This document shows, one piece after another, positions 17,206-26,992 of a stretch of DNA of 64,000 nt (positions are counted from its first letter, which is position 1; every line of letters starts with the position of its first letter). The stretch covers positions 90,142-154,141 of the forward strand of contig JBCCGK010000015.1 in NCBI GenBank assembly GCA_039029315.1, in the 5' to 3' direction. Position numbers and translations under genes: made by a program. Under the pieces are notes generated by a model. That model was not told the DNA's origin. It did no database searches and saw nothing but the letters and a program-made list of their open reading frames with translations. This DNA comes from JBCCCJ01 sp039029315. GTDB lineage: Bacteria > Bacteroidota > Bacteroidia > J057.

Positions 17206-19263
17206 ATGAAAAGATTGATCATTGGCATATTTCTGTCCTTATTCTTTCTGTCCACTTCCCAGGGCAGGAATGTCAATCTTGATAGCCTCCAACAAATTCT
17301 CCCTACTGTAGAAGGGCAAGAAAAAATCAAAGTCCTTGTTCGATTGGCTTATATGCTCCATAAAAAGGAGACTGATAAGGCAGAAGTCTATGTGAGAGAA
17401 TCCCTGGAACTTTGCTATCAAACCAATGATCTGTACTTCATGGCACTCTCTTATGATTTGTTAGGGAGGATCAGCCATCGACAGGACAAAAAACTCATTG
17501 CGGCAGATTGTTTTGAAAAGGGAATCGAGGCAATTACCCAGGTAGAGAATCAACCCCTACTAACAGCAGTCCTCTACCATAGCTATGGCCTACTCTTATC
17601 TAGTAAAGAGGAGTATAACAAGGCCCTTCCGAATTACCTCAAGGCAAAATCTATTCATGAAAACATTAAAGCCTATAAACAATTAGGACAATTATTGGCT
17701 AATCTTGGGACGCTCTATCTAAGGATTAAGGAATATGACAAAGCCATTGAGACATTAAGACAGCTGATCGATCTTGAGGAGGATATGGGGCCAGGAGGCT
17801 ATAAATTGATTGTCCAGGGTTGGAACGTTCTTGGAACTGTATATGAAAAACTGAACTTATATGACCGCGCCTTGGAATGTTATAACGAAGCATTGGAGAT
17901 GGTGCCTAAGACTCCCTCCCGAATAGCGCAAATGGGAACGCTCACAAGCCTCTTCTCCATCTATGTAAAAAAACACCAACCTAAGCAAGCAAGAGACTAC
18001 TACGAACAAGCCTTCTCAATTGCGAGTGAGGAGGAAAATACATATTGGCTCCAGCGATTGCATTCGATCTATGGAAACTTCATGATGGAAAAGGGAAATC
18101 ACCAGGAAGCACTCGCCCAATTTCAGAAAAGTATGGAGTATGCGAAAATCCTGGATAAAAAGAAGTTGTTGATGGAACTTCACAATGATTTTGCGGAGGT
18201 TTATGAACATCTTGAGCAATACCAGACTGCATATCAACACCATAAGATCTCTCAGGAGCTTCAGGACTCTCTCTTCAGTGAAATCAAAACCATCCAGTTG
18301 GCCGAAATTCAGGCCAAATACGATCTGCAAAAAATGGAGGAAGAGATTTCTAATCTGAGAAGAGAAGAGGAATTCTCAAGAGTTCAGCGATATGGCCTAC
18401 TGATCATTCTATCGTGTTTTCTGGCTGCATTGGCTGCATTGTATAGTCGATATCGAATCCGCCATCGCTCTCTGTTTTTGCTTGAAGAGCAACATCGGCA
18501 AATTGAACACAAGAATCTCCAATTAGAGCAACAAAGTCTGGATATTCAGGAAAAGAATCGCAAGTTGGGAGAGATCAATCAGGAATTGGGCCAATTTGCT
18601 TATGCCGCTTCCCATGATCTGAAGCAACCTCTCCGCACCATCAGCAGCTATCTGGATCTATTGAAAAAGCGTTACCAACCTGAGTTAGACAAGGATGCGA
18701 AGGACTTTATTCAGTATGCCAGCATTGGGGCAAAACGCATGGAGAAAATCCTCAAGGATTTGTTGAATTACTCTCAGGTAGGACGTTCTCAAATGCACAA
18801 AGAAGCTGTGGATCTCAATCAGGTCATGGAACAAATCCAGTATCAACTGGCCCTGCAAATCGCAGAAACACATACCAAAATTCAGTATGATGATCTGCCT
18901 ACCGTTCAGGCCAGACCTACCGAAATGGTCCAACTGTTTCAGAACCTGATCAGCAACAGCATCAAATTCCGAGCGCCAGGTCGAAAACCATATCTCTTCA
19001 TTGGAGCTGAGAAAACCCCGGATGAGTTTCTGATCTCTATTGCAGACAATGGCATTGGCATTTCAGAAGACTTTGAAAAGAATGTCTTTGAGATGTTTGA
19101 ACGTCAGTACAGCCAGGACCAGTTTGAGGGCAGTGGAATCGGACTCGCACTTTGCAAAAAGATCATGGATTACAATGAGGGACGAATCTGGTTCAAGACA
19201 ATTGATGGCAAGGGGACAACCTTTTTCCTCGCATTTCCAATCCATTCAGAGACGCATGCCTGA
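17206..19263 (+). CDS. TPR-containing membrane sensor histidine kinase
   Basis: 685 residues. A signal peptide (about 1-20) is followed by about seven TPR helical pairs (about 40-350, for example YDKAIETLRQLIDLEED and YDRALECYNEALEMVP), placed in the periplasm. Then come a coiled coil, a transmembrane helix at about 396-414 and a second coiled coil (LEEQHRQIEHKNLQLEQQ). The HisKA box FAYAASHDLKQPLRT has phosphoacceptor His470. The ATPase domain has NLISNSIKF (N box), DNGIGI at 614-619 and GSGIGLAL at 642-649. TPR kinases of this shape are common in Bacteroidota and their signals are mostly unknown. No response regulator is adjacent; the orphan receiver at 6746 is a possible but untested partner. 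Confidence 0.9.
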   Translation: MKRLIIGIFLSLFFLSTSQGRNVNLDSLQQILPTVEGQEKIKVLVRLAYMLHKKETDKAEVYVRESLELCYQTNDLYFMALSYDLLGRISHRQDKKLIAADCFEKGIEAITQVENQPLLTAVLYHSYGLLLSSKEEYNKALPNYLKAKSIHENIKAYKQLGQLLANLGTLYLRIKEYDKAIETLRQLIDLEEDMGPGGYKLIVQGWNVLGTVYEKLNLYDRALECYNEALEMVPKTPSRIAQMGTLTSLFSIYVKKHQPKQARDYYEQAFSIASEEENTYWLQRLHSIYGNFMMEKGNHQEALAQFQKSMEYAKILDKKKLLMELHNDFAEVYEHLEQYQTAYQHHKISQELQDSLFSEIKTIQLAEIQAKYDLQKMEEEISNLRREEEFSRVQRYGLLIILSCFLAALAALYSRYRIRHRSLFLLEEQHRQIEHKNLQLEQQSLDIQEKNRKLGEINQELGQFAYAASHDLKQPLRTISSYLDLLKKRYQPELDKDAKDFIQYASIGAKRMEKILKDLLNYSQVGRSQMHKEAVDLNQVMEQIQYQLALQIAETHTKIQYDDLPTVQARPTEMVQLFQNLISNSIKFRAPGRKPYLFIGAEKTPDEFLISIADNGIGISEDFEKNVFEMFERQYSQDQFEGSGIGLALCKKIMDYNEGRIWFKTIDGKGTTFFLAFPIHSETHA

Positions 19264-19303
19264 CTCTAGGCATTCTCCTAACCTTATTAACTATTTTCTA
19301 TCC

Positions 19304-19756
19304 ATGCTGATCCGCACATCAAGCCTGTTCTTAGGACTTGCTATTTTTCTCAGTGTGTCTGTATTCTCACAATCACTGCGCCCCAAAGACCGACAGGCGA
19401 TCCTCACTGTTTTTCAGGATCAGGAAGCCGCATGGAATGCAGGAGACGTAGATCGATTTATGCAAGGATATTGGCGTTCGGATTCTTTGGCCTTCATTGG
19501 GGGGAATGGAATCACCTATGGGTGGCAAGAGACCCTGGACAATTACAAGCGCCGATATCCGGATCGGAAAACAATGGGCCATCTGACATTCACCTTGCTA
19601 CATATGAAAAAGCTGGGCCCCAAAAGTGCTCACGTCATTGGGAAATGGCATCTGAAACGTGAAATGGGAGATATCGGTGGCCACTTCACCCTCATCTGGC
19701 GAAAAATTCAGGGAGAATGGCTGATTGTCAGCGACCACACTTCTTCAGGATCTTAA
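19304..19756 (+). CDS. Secreted SnoaL/DUF4440-like protein
   Basis: 150 residues from the ATG at 19304, which begins a signal peptide ending near VSVFSQS. The mature part has the NTF2-like DUF4440 pattern: an N-terminal helix (ILTVFQDQEAAWNAGDVDRFMQGYW), the central FIGGNGITYGWQETLDNYKRRYP and a C-terminal strand FTLIWRKIQGEWLIVSDHTS. This cone fold often binds small ligands or has unknown function. The gene starts 40 bases after the kinase stop, so the two may be co-transcribed. An in-frame ATG at 19257 overlapping the kinase is possible but would spoil the signal peptide. Confidence 0.75.
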   Translation: MLIRTSSLFLGLAIFLSVSVFSQSLRPKDRQAILTVFQDQEAAWNAGDVDRFMQGYWRSDSLAFIGGNGITYGWQETLDNYKRRYPDRKTMGHLTFTLLHMKKLGPKSAHVIGKWHLKREMGDIGGHFTLIWRKIQGEWLIVSDHTSSGS

Positions 19757-19975
19757 AGCGCGCAAATTCCCTCCTATTGAAAGGCATATTTCACAGAAAG
19801 GCTGTATGGCCTAGGTGCTCTAGAGTATTCTTTGGGATCTTCGAGCTGTAAAAATCGGAGCCTAATCCAACTAAATGAGGAGACTCATCAAAGAAGGGAG
19901 AAAGAGCCATAACAACTCTAAATAAAGCCATAGAATCAAACTCAAACACTCTCTAAGACAGATGCGCATCTTCCT

Positions 19976-21274
19976 TTATCGGTGGATAGCTTCCGCCTGG
20001 AGAGGCGGGAGAGAGGAGGTCTCCTGAGCAGGAACTTCTATCTGATTGAGTTGCTGCAGGAGCATGGTTTTGACTTTCATGAATTCTTCTTTATGCACCT
20101 CCGAAATAGGTTCTGCAGACGGGGGATCTACTTTCAGCGGATCTACCGGAACCCCATTTTTGTAAAACCGGAAATCCAGATGAGGTCCGGTGGACAAACC
20201 AGTACTCCCAACATATCCAATGATATCTCCCTGCTTAACAGGACTGCCAGAGCGGATGCCTTTGCCATAGCCAGAGAGATGCAAATAAGCCGTTGTATAA
20301 TTACTGTTGTGTTTGATTTTGATCATTTTGCCAGCCCCTCCACTTCTTGCGGCCTTGATCACGACGCCGTCTCCTACTGCTTGTACAGGTGTTCCTTTGG
20401 GAGCGGCATAGTCTACGCCGAGATGAGGTCTTCGGATTTTTAGAATGGGATGAAGGCGGCTATAAGAAAATCTTGAACTGATCCGGTTAAATTTCAAAGG
20501 CGCTTTAAGAAAGGTCTTGCGCAGACTATTTCCAGTTTCATCAAAATATTCCGTTCCTTCTCCCTGATCATAAGCAAAAGAAAAAATTTCTTTGTCCATA
20601 TGGGTGAAGCTCCCCGCAAGGATTTCCCCAAATCCTGCTGCTTCTTCCTGAACTTCGAGTGTCGTATAGAGTACTTTGAAACAATCGCCTGCCTGAATTC
20701 CAAAAAAATCAATTTCCCACGCATATACATCTGCCAGTTCATTGACAAGAATAGGGGTGCCGCCTGCTTCAAGAATCGTCTCGTACAAAGAAGATTGGAT
20801 GGTACCGCTTAGGGTATGGAGGATGGTATCGACCGGATGTTGTCCCTTCTCAACAGTCAAGGAATCTGTGAAGTGCATCGCCACATAGTCTATGGGATTG
20901 GGATGATAAATGAAACATCTGGCGGAATGAAGAGAATCTTGATGATGAATAACCGTATATGGCTTGCTGGCCTGTAGGCGTCTTGGATCGAAAATCTCTC
21001 TGGGAACAGAACCTAATTGAGAAATCATCGTCGAAGATACATGATACTTACTGAGAATCTCGGAGAGGTTCTCATTGGCCTGAATACTAGCCTTCACTAC
21101 TTTCATAGAGTCAATTGCCACACCATAAAGCATCTGTGGAGATTCAGCGCGAATCTCCGTATCTTTGCCCTCATCAATTGTTCGGTTGGAGGCAGCAGGT
21201 TGGCAGGAAAAAAGAGAAAGAAAAATAGAAGTGAGACAACTTATCCAAAAGAGGGGTACAATTCGTTTCATCAT
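19976..21274 (-). CDS. M23-family metallopeptidase lipoprotein (murein hydrolase type)
   Basis: 432 residues from the ATG at 21274 (a second ATG follows at once). It has a lipoprotein signal with lipobox near SLFSC. The first half resembles the LysM/OapA-like module found before M23 domains (ENLSEILSKYHVSSTMISQL). The M23 domain has zinc ligands His284 and Asp288 (HLGVDY), a catalytic-loop histidine (AYLHLSGYG) and His365 in HLDF, with the usual GSTGLSTGPHLDFR ending. It should act in the periplasm on peptidoglycan cross-links or stems. A Pro/Glu-rich tail follows. It is divergent from trhO. Confidence 0.9.
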   Translation of the reverse strand: MMKRIVPLFWISCLTSIFLSLFSCQPAASNRTIDEGKDTEIRAESPQMLYGVAIDSMKVVKASIQANENLSEILSKYHVSSTMISQLGSVPREIFDPRRLQASKPYTVIHHQDSLHSARCFIYHPNPIDYVAMHFTDSLTVEKGQHPVDTILHTLSGTIQSSLYETILEAGGTPILVNELADVYAWEIDFFGIQAGDCFKVLYTTLEVQEEAAGFGEILAGSFTHMDKEIFSFAYDQGEGTEYFDETGNSLRKTFLKAPLKFNRISSRFSYSRLHPILKIRRPHLGVDYAAPKGTPVQAVGDGVVIKAARSGGAGKMIKIKHNSNYTTAYLHLSGYGKGIRSGSPVKQGDIIGYVGSTGLSTGPHLDFRFYKNGVPVDPLKVDPPSAEPISEVHKEEFMKVKTMLLQQLNQIEVPAQETSSLPPLQAEAIHR

Positions 21275-21353
21275 CTTTATTATCCGGCATGTGGGTGTAA
21301 GAGCAAGAATTACTCCAACGATGTAAATATACAAAGGAGAAGTGAATAATATC

Positions 21354-22364
21354 ATGGGACTTCATAACAAAAGAAATCGAAAAGAATTAAAGCAAGCCAT
21401 CCAACAAGAAAGAGAGGCTCGTCAAACGATCTCTTTTTACAAATATCATCAAATTGAAGATCCTACACTCTTCAGAAATGACTTGTATCGCAGATGGGAG
21501 CAGCTCGGCGTGATGGGAAGAGTCTATGTAGCGACAGAAGGAATAAATGCACAAATCTGTGTGCGTGAGGATCAGGTAGATGATTTTCGAAAAGACCTGT
21601 ATCAGATTCCATTTCTGTATGGGGTTCGTCTGAATATTGCTGTGGAAGAACCCGAAAAAGCTTTTTTTAAGCTGGCAATTAAGGTTCGACCCAAAATCGT
21701 TGCAGATGGATTGGATGACAACAGTTTCGATGCCTCACAAGGAGGAATCCATCTGAATGCAGAGACTTTCAATGAATTGGCAGAGCGGGAAGATAGTGTC
21801 CTGATTGATATGCGAAATCATTACGAAACAGAAGTGGGACATTTCGTGGGAGCCATTTGCCCGGATGTGGACACATTCAGAGATTCCTTGCCTATAGTTG
21901 AAGAGATTCTCCAGGAACACAAGGACAAGAACATCCTCATGTATTGTACTGGGGGAATCAGATGCGAAAAAGCAAGTGCATGGTTCAAGCACAAAGGCTA
22001 CGAGAAGGTCTATCAACTTGAGGGAGGAATCATCAAATATGCTCATGATGTAGAAGAGAAAGGACTCCCCAATAAATTCAGAGGCAAAAACTTTGTGTTC
22101 GATGAACGATTAGGCGAACGGATCACCGATGACATCATCGCCCACTGTCACCAATGCGGAGTCAGTTGTGATAGCCATACCAATTGCAAAAATGTTATGT
22201 GCAATCATCTGTTTATCCAGTGTGAATCCTGCGCTGCTACCTATGACGGATGTTGTTCTGAAGAATGTCAGGAAATCATTCACCTGCCAGAGGAGGTGCA
22301 ACTACAGATGCGAAAAGGCACAGACAGTGGCGTGCGAATTTATACCAAAGGCCGCAAAAAATAA
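21354..22364 (+). CDS. trhO: tRNA uridine(34) hydroxylase, rhodanese family (YceA/TrhO)
   Basis: 336 residues from the ATG at 21354; a GTG four codons upstream (21342) is an alternative start. The N-terminal acylphosphatase-like domain (ISFYKYHQIEDPTLFRNDLY, VATEGINAQI) is followed by a rhodanese domain with catalytic Cys198 in MYCTGGIRCEKA. The C-terminal segment holds a cysteine cluster (CHQCGVSCDSHTNC, CNHLFIQCESC, GCCSEEC), probably a zinc site. In Escherichia coli and Bacillus this family makes 5-hydroxyuridine at tRNA position 34. It reads as a housekeeping gene, divergent from the M23 peptidase. Confidence 0.9.
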   Translation: MGLHNKRNRKELKQAIQQEREARQTISFYKYHQIEDPTLFRNDLYRRWEQLGVMGRVYVATEGINAQICVREDQVDDFRKDLYQIPFLYGVRLNIAVEEPEKAFFKLAIKVRPKIVADGLDDNSFDASQGGIHLNAETFNELAEREDSVLIDMRNHYETEVGHFVGAICPDVDTFRDSLPIVEEILQEHKDKNILMYCTGGIRCEKASAWFKHKGYEKVYQLEGGIIKYAHDVEEKGLPNKFRGKNFVFDERLGERITDDIIAHCHQCGVSCDSHTNCKNVMCNHLFIQCESCAATYDGCCSEECQEIIHLPEEVQLQMRKGTDSGVRIYTKGRKK

Positions 22365-22581
22365 TCGCATCAGCGGAGACCTTAACGGAAGATTCAAGCG
22401 AAGGAGTCTCTTCTACGAAAACGAGCCATTACATACTGATTGACAGCTAAGGCTATAACAAGATCAAATCCCAAGAGTCTCTTAATCAAGTATGAGGACA
22501 ATTTTGGGTGAAAAAGGAGTAATAGAATTCTCATCATTGTAGCCCTTTCCCTCACACTCAGAATCATGCTGCCTGTCTAAT

Positions 22582-23781
22582 TTATGCCTGAGCAGAATCG
22601 GATGAACCAGAAGAAGGATTATGTGTGAAAAATCCTTTTTCTAAACTGAGAACCGACTCTTCCCAACTAAATCGTTTGATGAACTCCAATCCATTGACTC
22701 GGATCTCTTTAAGTTTGCTTGGTTGATCCAGCATCGACAAGATTTGTTGTGCAAAGGTCTCAGGAGTTTCTGCTAATAAGATGGACTGCCCTGCCTTCGC
22801 GCCTATCGCCATATTTACCAATCCAGAGGTTAGACAAGGCACACCCATGGCCATGGCCTCCAGAATTTTGTTTTGTTGGCCACTGCCTGTAAACAAAGGT
22901 GCCACAAAGAGGTGGCCAGAAGCATACGCCTCCCGTATATCTTCCATCCATCCGCTCACAGTAACTCGTGAGTCCTGAGCCAGCCGTTGTACATCGGGAC
23001 TAGGGCGGGCACCAGCGATCAGAACCTTGCAGTCAGCATGCTGTTGCCAAACGAGGGGCAAGATCTTTTGAACAAGATATTTGGCAGCCTGCACATTGGG
23101 GAAATATCCCATATTTCCTACAAATACCAGCTCATATGTCGGAGGGATAGCAAGGGGCGAAAAAAAATCCAGATCTACCCCATTGGGAACCACCTGAATG
23201 TCTTGGGAGGAGGCCCAACTCATATGATCCCTGTCCTGTGTCGAGATGATGCTGTGGTGATGAAAGTGGGAGAAAATATGTGCTTCATATTTTTTGAGGA
23301 TTCGAGCCTCCCGTCGGTAGATGAGATTGACCGGAAATGCCGTCTTTTCTGCCTGTCGTTGCATCCCCATCGAGAAGCAATCCATATAATCGAGCGTACG
23401 AGGAAGTTGGGTCGCCATAGCATAAGGAGCCATGCGAAGCAACTGGCAATACAGCAGATCTGGCTGACAGCTCGCTACAAATCGGCTTAACTCTCGTAGA
23501 GCAGCCCTGCGATAAAAATAAGCAGTCTGGAAGGGGTGCCCCAGAATGAATCCCTTGAAGAGTCGAAGAAGTTTTTCCCAGGTAGGCAAAGGAACGATTC
23601 GTATTTCCTGACAAAATTTCCCCAATTCCAGTTGGTCGGCTGCAGAGATTGGTATCTCACTAAGCGAAAATAAGCATACCTCATGTCGTTTGGCCAACTC
23701 CCGGATCTGGTAATAGATGCGAAGCTTATCTCCTTTCTCAATGGGGTAGGGGAATCGGGATGTGAGAACCAGAATCTTCAA
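22582..23781 (-). CDS. Glycosyltransferase, GT4-like
   Basis: 399 residues. It opens with the GT-B N-terminal strand and glycine-rich loop (MKILVLTSRFPYPIEKGDKLR) and has the C-terminal donor-site region FVGNMGYFPNVQAA, VSGWMEDIREAYASGHLFVAPLFTGSGQQNKILEAMAMGVP with the E-x7-E element. It resembles the sugar transferases of exopolysaccharide loci. The start codon is TTG, and its last two bases overlap the TGA stop of coaD (TTGA), so translation is probably coupled; no in-frame ATG lies at the family start. Donor and acceptor cannot be told from sequence. Confidence 0.85.
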   Translation of the reverse strand: MKILVLTSRFPYPIEKGDKLRIYYQIRELAKRHEVCLFSLSEIPISAADQLELGKFCQEIRIVPLPTWEKLLRLFKGFILGHPFQTAYFYRRAALRELSRFVASCQPDLLYCQLLRMAPYAMATQLPRTLDYMDCFSMGMQRQAEKTAFPVNLIYRREARILKKYEAHIFSHFHHHSIISTQDRDHMSWASSQDIQVVPNGVDLDFFSPLAIPPTYELVFVGNMGYFPNVQAAKYLVQKILPLVWQQHADCKVLIAGARPSPDVQRLAQDSRVTVSGWMEDIREAYASGHLFVAPLFTGSGQQNKILEAMAMGVPCLTSGLVNMAIGAKAGQSILLAETPETFAQQILSMLDQPSKLKEIRVNGLEFIKRFSWEESVLSLEKGFFTHNPSSGSSDSAQA

Positions 23782-24263
23782 GAATCACTGTATTTCAGGG
23801 CGCGAACATATTCCACGACTGGGTCTGGAAGCAGGCCCTGTATGGCACCTCCGTATTTGATGACTTCCCTGACAATGGTAGAAGAAATCATGGCCGTTTC
23901 TGGCTTGCTTAGCAAATGGACAGTCTCCAATTCGGGAGCCATATGTTTGTTGATTAACTCAAGCGGCTGCTCATAACTCAGATCTTGTGGAGAACGAAGA
24001 CCTCTAAGCAAAAAACCAGCTCCACGTTTTCTAGCAAATTCCACAGTCAAGCCTTCATAGTAGGCAATGCGGATTTGCGGATAAGAATCAAAAGACAGAC
24101 GGAGCATTTCCATCCGTTCTTCCAGAGAAAAAAGATAGCGTTTTTGGCTATTGACGCCAATGGCTACGATGATTTCATCGAAAATTGCTCTTCCACGAAG
24201 CACGATCTCTACATGCCCTTGAGTGATGGGATCAAAAGAACCAGGAAAGATGGCTTTTTTCAT
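23778..24263 (-). CDS. coaD: Phosphopantetheine adenylyltransferase
   Basis: 161 residues from the ATG at 24263, the normal length. It transfers AMP from ATP to 4'-phosphopantetheine in coenzyme A synthesis. The nucleotidyltransferase motif FPGSFDPITQGH is at 6-17 (His17 at the active site), and the C-terminal ISSTIVRE motif is present. The stop overlaps the TTG start of the glycosyltransferase, so the two genes form a unit even though their jobs differ. Confidence 0.96.
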   Translation of the reverse strand: MKKAIFPGSFDPITQGHVEIVLRGRAIFDEIIVAIGVNSQKRYLFSLEERMEMLRLSFDSYPQIRIAYYEGLTVEFARKRGAGFLLRGLRSPQDLSYEQPLELINKHMAPELETVHLLSKPETAMISSTIVREVIKYGGAIQGLLPDPVVEYVRALKYSDS

Positions 24264-24782
24264 AGAATTGCTTTCGCGCAATATTGGAAAAAATAATGCT
24301 TGTGACAAACCCCAACCCAAACCTTATTTTGACTTTGGCCAACATGGGACTCTCAATCTCTTATCAAGACTTCCCCTGCCATTTTTCAATGAAGTAGGGG
24401 GATATATTTACCTATGCTTATTCTATTCCTCCTCCTGCCTCCAAAGGGGAAAATCGGTGATTCCTGGCCTTGTGGGCTGATGTCTCCCGCTGGCGGGAGA
24501 GCGAGAGGGTGGAAGATGATGACCAAATATACATGTGTCCACTTACTTAAAATGAATCAACATCACCCCAAAATGACGAAGTTCATGTATTCAAAAAAGC
24601 CGCAGAATGAGGAAAAAATACGCATACAAAAATAAGTAACAGATTTCCAAACAGTCTCTGAGATGGTGCAAAATGAAGATCCCGTAATTAAAGGGATCAG
24701 CAAAAGCACATAGTTCTTTTTTGACTGTTCCTTATCATTCGTTGAGCCCGCTCCTAAGCGTGCCCGAGCTGCATCAGTCCGA
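24264..24782. other. 519-base intergenic region between rsmD and coaD
   Basis: Long for this gene-dense stretch, where both flanking genes are on the minus strand. Any frame in it is short and has no recognisable domain. It contains a short perfect palindrome at 24483-24500 (8-base arms, TCTCCCGC, 2-base centre) followed by a purine-rich GAGAGCGAGAGG. I see no tRNA or clear riboswitch. It may hold the coaD promoter and a remnant of something decayed. Confidence 0.45.
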
Positions 24783-25316
24783 TTACGGTCTGAAAAAACT
24801 CAAGGTAGAGGAACCATACACACGAGAGAACTCATGACCAGGCAAACCTGAATAATCTCTATGGGTAGAATGTTCTGCAACGAGCAGGCCGTCCGGTCTG
24901 AGCCATCCTTGACTTTGGATGGTTTGAGCAAATGCTTCTTGTTGATCGAGTGCATAAGGCGGATCCATAAAAACCAATCCAAATGCCTCCGGGGATTGTT
25001 TGAGAAATTTACCTACATCTCGTTTGATGACTACCGCTTCTTCAATACCTAGAGCCTTCATGGACTGTCGAATGCTCTGAATACATCGAGGATGCCGATC
25101 GACAGACACTACCTTGTCTGCTCCCCTACTCCAACACTCCAGGCTGATATTGCCAGTTCCTGAAAAAAGATCCAACACAGCAGTTTCTTCCCAGACAAGA
25201 AGATTGTTCAAGATGTTGAACAGGGCTTCTTTGGTTCGATCTGTGGTTGGTCGAACAGGGAGACCTTTGGGAGAATGCAGGACTCTTCCTTTGTATTTGC
25301 CACCAATGATTCGCAT
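24783..25316 (-). CDS. rsmD: 16S rRNA (guanine(966)-N2)-methyltransferase
   Basis: 177 residues, family length. It methylates G966 of 16S rRNA during 30S assembly. MRIIGGKYKGR at the start is the family signature, the SAM loop LDLFSGTGNISLE is at 48-60 and the catalytic DPPY motif is at 118-121. It lies 12 bases after the DUF3822 gene, an arrangement common in Bacteroidota. Confidence 0.95.
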   Translation of the reverse strand: MRIIGGKYKGRVLHSPKGLPVRPTTDRTKEALFNILNNLLVWEETAVLDLFSGTGNISLECWSRGADKVVSVDRHPRCIQSIRQSMKALGIEEAVVIKRDVGKFLKQSPEAFGLVFMDPPYALDQQEAFAQTIQSQGWLRPDGLLVAEHSTHRDYSGLPGHEFSRVYGSSTLSFFRP

Positions 25317-25328
25317 ACAGCTATTTTT

Positions 25329-26171
25329 TCACTCATCCACAGCCAAAAAAGCATAACGCCAATAGGCAGTATGTGTCATGTCTTCAGAGCTAACTTCCAG
25401 GAATTGCTGAGGAATCTGCATATCCGGGAGATATTCCCATAAGTCATTCTGTTGTTTGCCACGTTCACCAATATCCCCCAAAACGAAGACCGGGATATCT
25501 GGATGTTCCAAACCACTGACCCGTCTGCCTACCTGAACGAAGTACAAGGCATCAGGAATAGACCGAAAGGGATAGACATTACAGAGGCTAAGTTTGCCTT
25601 CCCTGAAAGCCGTGATCATGATGTGGTCTTTCTGCAGATGGAGAATCAGGGAAGAGGGTGAATTGGCTAAGTGTCTTCCCAGATGAAGAGACACCTCGCA
25701 AATGTGATGAATCGTATAGGAGGAAACATAATGATTCAGCAAATGCAGAAGTGGTGGAGAAACAGCGAACAAAACCCGAATATGAAGAGGGGGGACTCTG
25801 ACAGAAAAAACATCCTCTGGAAAGACCGCGCCGTCCAAGAGGAGTCTGGCCAAGGAATGGGCTTCTTCTTGTCGATAGTGGGCCTCTGGAATCAAACTGA
25901 ACAGAGGTTCGGATGTGTAGACCTGACAGGACAAGAAAGGCTTTCTCAATAGCGTTTCCCGCTCAAATACGAATCGTAGAAACATATCAGAACTGATGCC
26001 TTGAGAATTTTTACACTCATAACACGCAATCAATTTCTCATCGGGTGAGATCAGAACATACAATACCTGATGCGGCTGGACATAAAGCACAAGTTTGCAT
26101 GTCGGAAGCAAAGAGGGGGCAACCTGAGCTGATAAATGTTGAATACGTGTAAATGGAGCGTCCAGAGTCAT
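25329..26171 (-). CDS. DUF3822 family protein
   Basis: 280 residues from the ATG at 26171; the frame continues upstream only to a TTG at 26252, so the ATG is preferred. It resembles DUF3822 proteins, a Bacteroidota family with an actin/ASKHA-like look: alternating strands such as LVLYVQPHQVLYVLISPDEKLIACYECK and SLILHLQKDHIMITAFREGKLSLCNVYPF. Function is unknown. Its place directly before rsmD is typical of the family and supports the call more than any single motif. Confidence 0.75.
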   Translation of the reverse strand: MTLDAPFTRIQHLSAQVAPSLLPTCKLVLYVQPHQVLYVLISPDEKLIACYECKNSQGISSDMFLRFVFERETLLRKPFLSCQVYTSEPLFSLIPEAHYRQEEAHSLARLLLDGAVFPEDVFSVRVPPLHIRVLFAVSPPLLHLLNHYVSSYTIHHICEVSLHLGRHLANSPSSLILHLQKDHIMITAFREGKLSLCNVYPFRSIPDALYFVQVGRRVSGLEHPDIPVFVLGDIGERGKQQNDLWEYLPDMQIPQQFLEVSSEDMTHTAYWRYAFLAVDE

Positions 26172-26326
26172 TGCACAATCATATGGGAAAATGGTACAGT
26201 TGATCAAAAAACCATCCCCCTTATTCAGTAGGGACTGTAACCACCTGCGCAAATTACGTATTTATTTTAGAAGGAAAATGTGTACTTTCCCTCAGAACCT
26301 TCGATACAATTAATCTTATCTTCAAG

Positions 26327-26929
26327 ATGAAAAAATTTGTTTTTTTATTGATCACAGCCTTGAGTATTGGTGGGAGTTCTCTAACCGCCCAATTACGTGA
26401 TAAACTGGTTCCGCATTTTGGGTTTATGCTGGAAAATCTGGATGGACTGGATGTAGATCGTTCAGGAGCCCTTCCCGTGCAATGGACCAACACGGCGCTT
26501 AACATTGGTGCTTACTATACACTTGTTCATTATAAAGACATTGTGAGTTTGGGGATAGATCCCAATCTTCAGTTTGGAATTGCCTTCCCAAGAAGGACAT
26601 TTGGATATCCGGGAGTGGATGTGCTGATTCAGGCACCAGTATATGCGATGGCACGCGTAGGAGCCAATGCTACCAAATACAACGAACAGAGATTTGGGAT
26701 CGGCCTTGGTGGAGGCATCAATTATACCCGTATTTTTCGTACCGGACTGGACCAAAGAATCGGCTATCTTGTGCCTGAATTTGTCGCGGAAGCTTCTCTT
26801 GTGACAAGAGGATCTCCGATTACAGGACGAATTCACTTTACCCCTGTCAATCCTCAGATTACAGAGAACAATGGAATCAACTATCAGTTCTCAAGCATCA
26901 TTGGATTTGGATTGCTCTATGGATTCTGA
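26327..26929 (+). CDS. Predicted outer-membrane beta-barrel protein
   Basis: 200 residues with a signal peptide (MKKFVFLLITALSIGGSSLTAQ). The mature part alternates hydrophobic and polar residues with glycine and aromatic residues (LNIGAYYTLVHYKDIVSLGIDPNLQFGIAF, FGIGLGGGINYTRIFR) and ends IIGFGLLYGF, with a terminal aromatic residue as in outer-membrane barrels. About eight strands are plausible. No enzyme motif is seen. It precedes sucD by 63 bases on the same strand, but no functional link is evident. Confidence 0.65.
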   Translation: MKKFVFLLITALSIGGSSLTAQLRDKLVPHFGFMLENLDGLDVDRSGALPVQWTNTALNIGAYYTLVHYKDIVSLGIDPNLQFGIAFPRRTFGYPGVDVLIQAPVYAMARVGANATKYNEQRFGIGLGGGINYTRIFRTGLDQRIGYLVPEFVAEASLVTRGSPITGRIHFTPVNPQITENNGINYQFSSIIGFGLLYGF

Positions 26930-26992
26930 TTCTCCATTGTTTTTTCCGGGATGAGAGGGTAAATTGCGGCGAATTTAAAAACCCCTCTTGGC

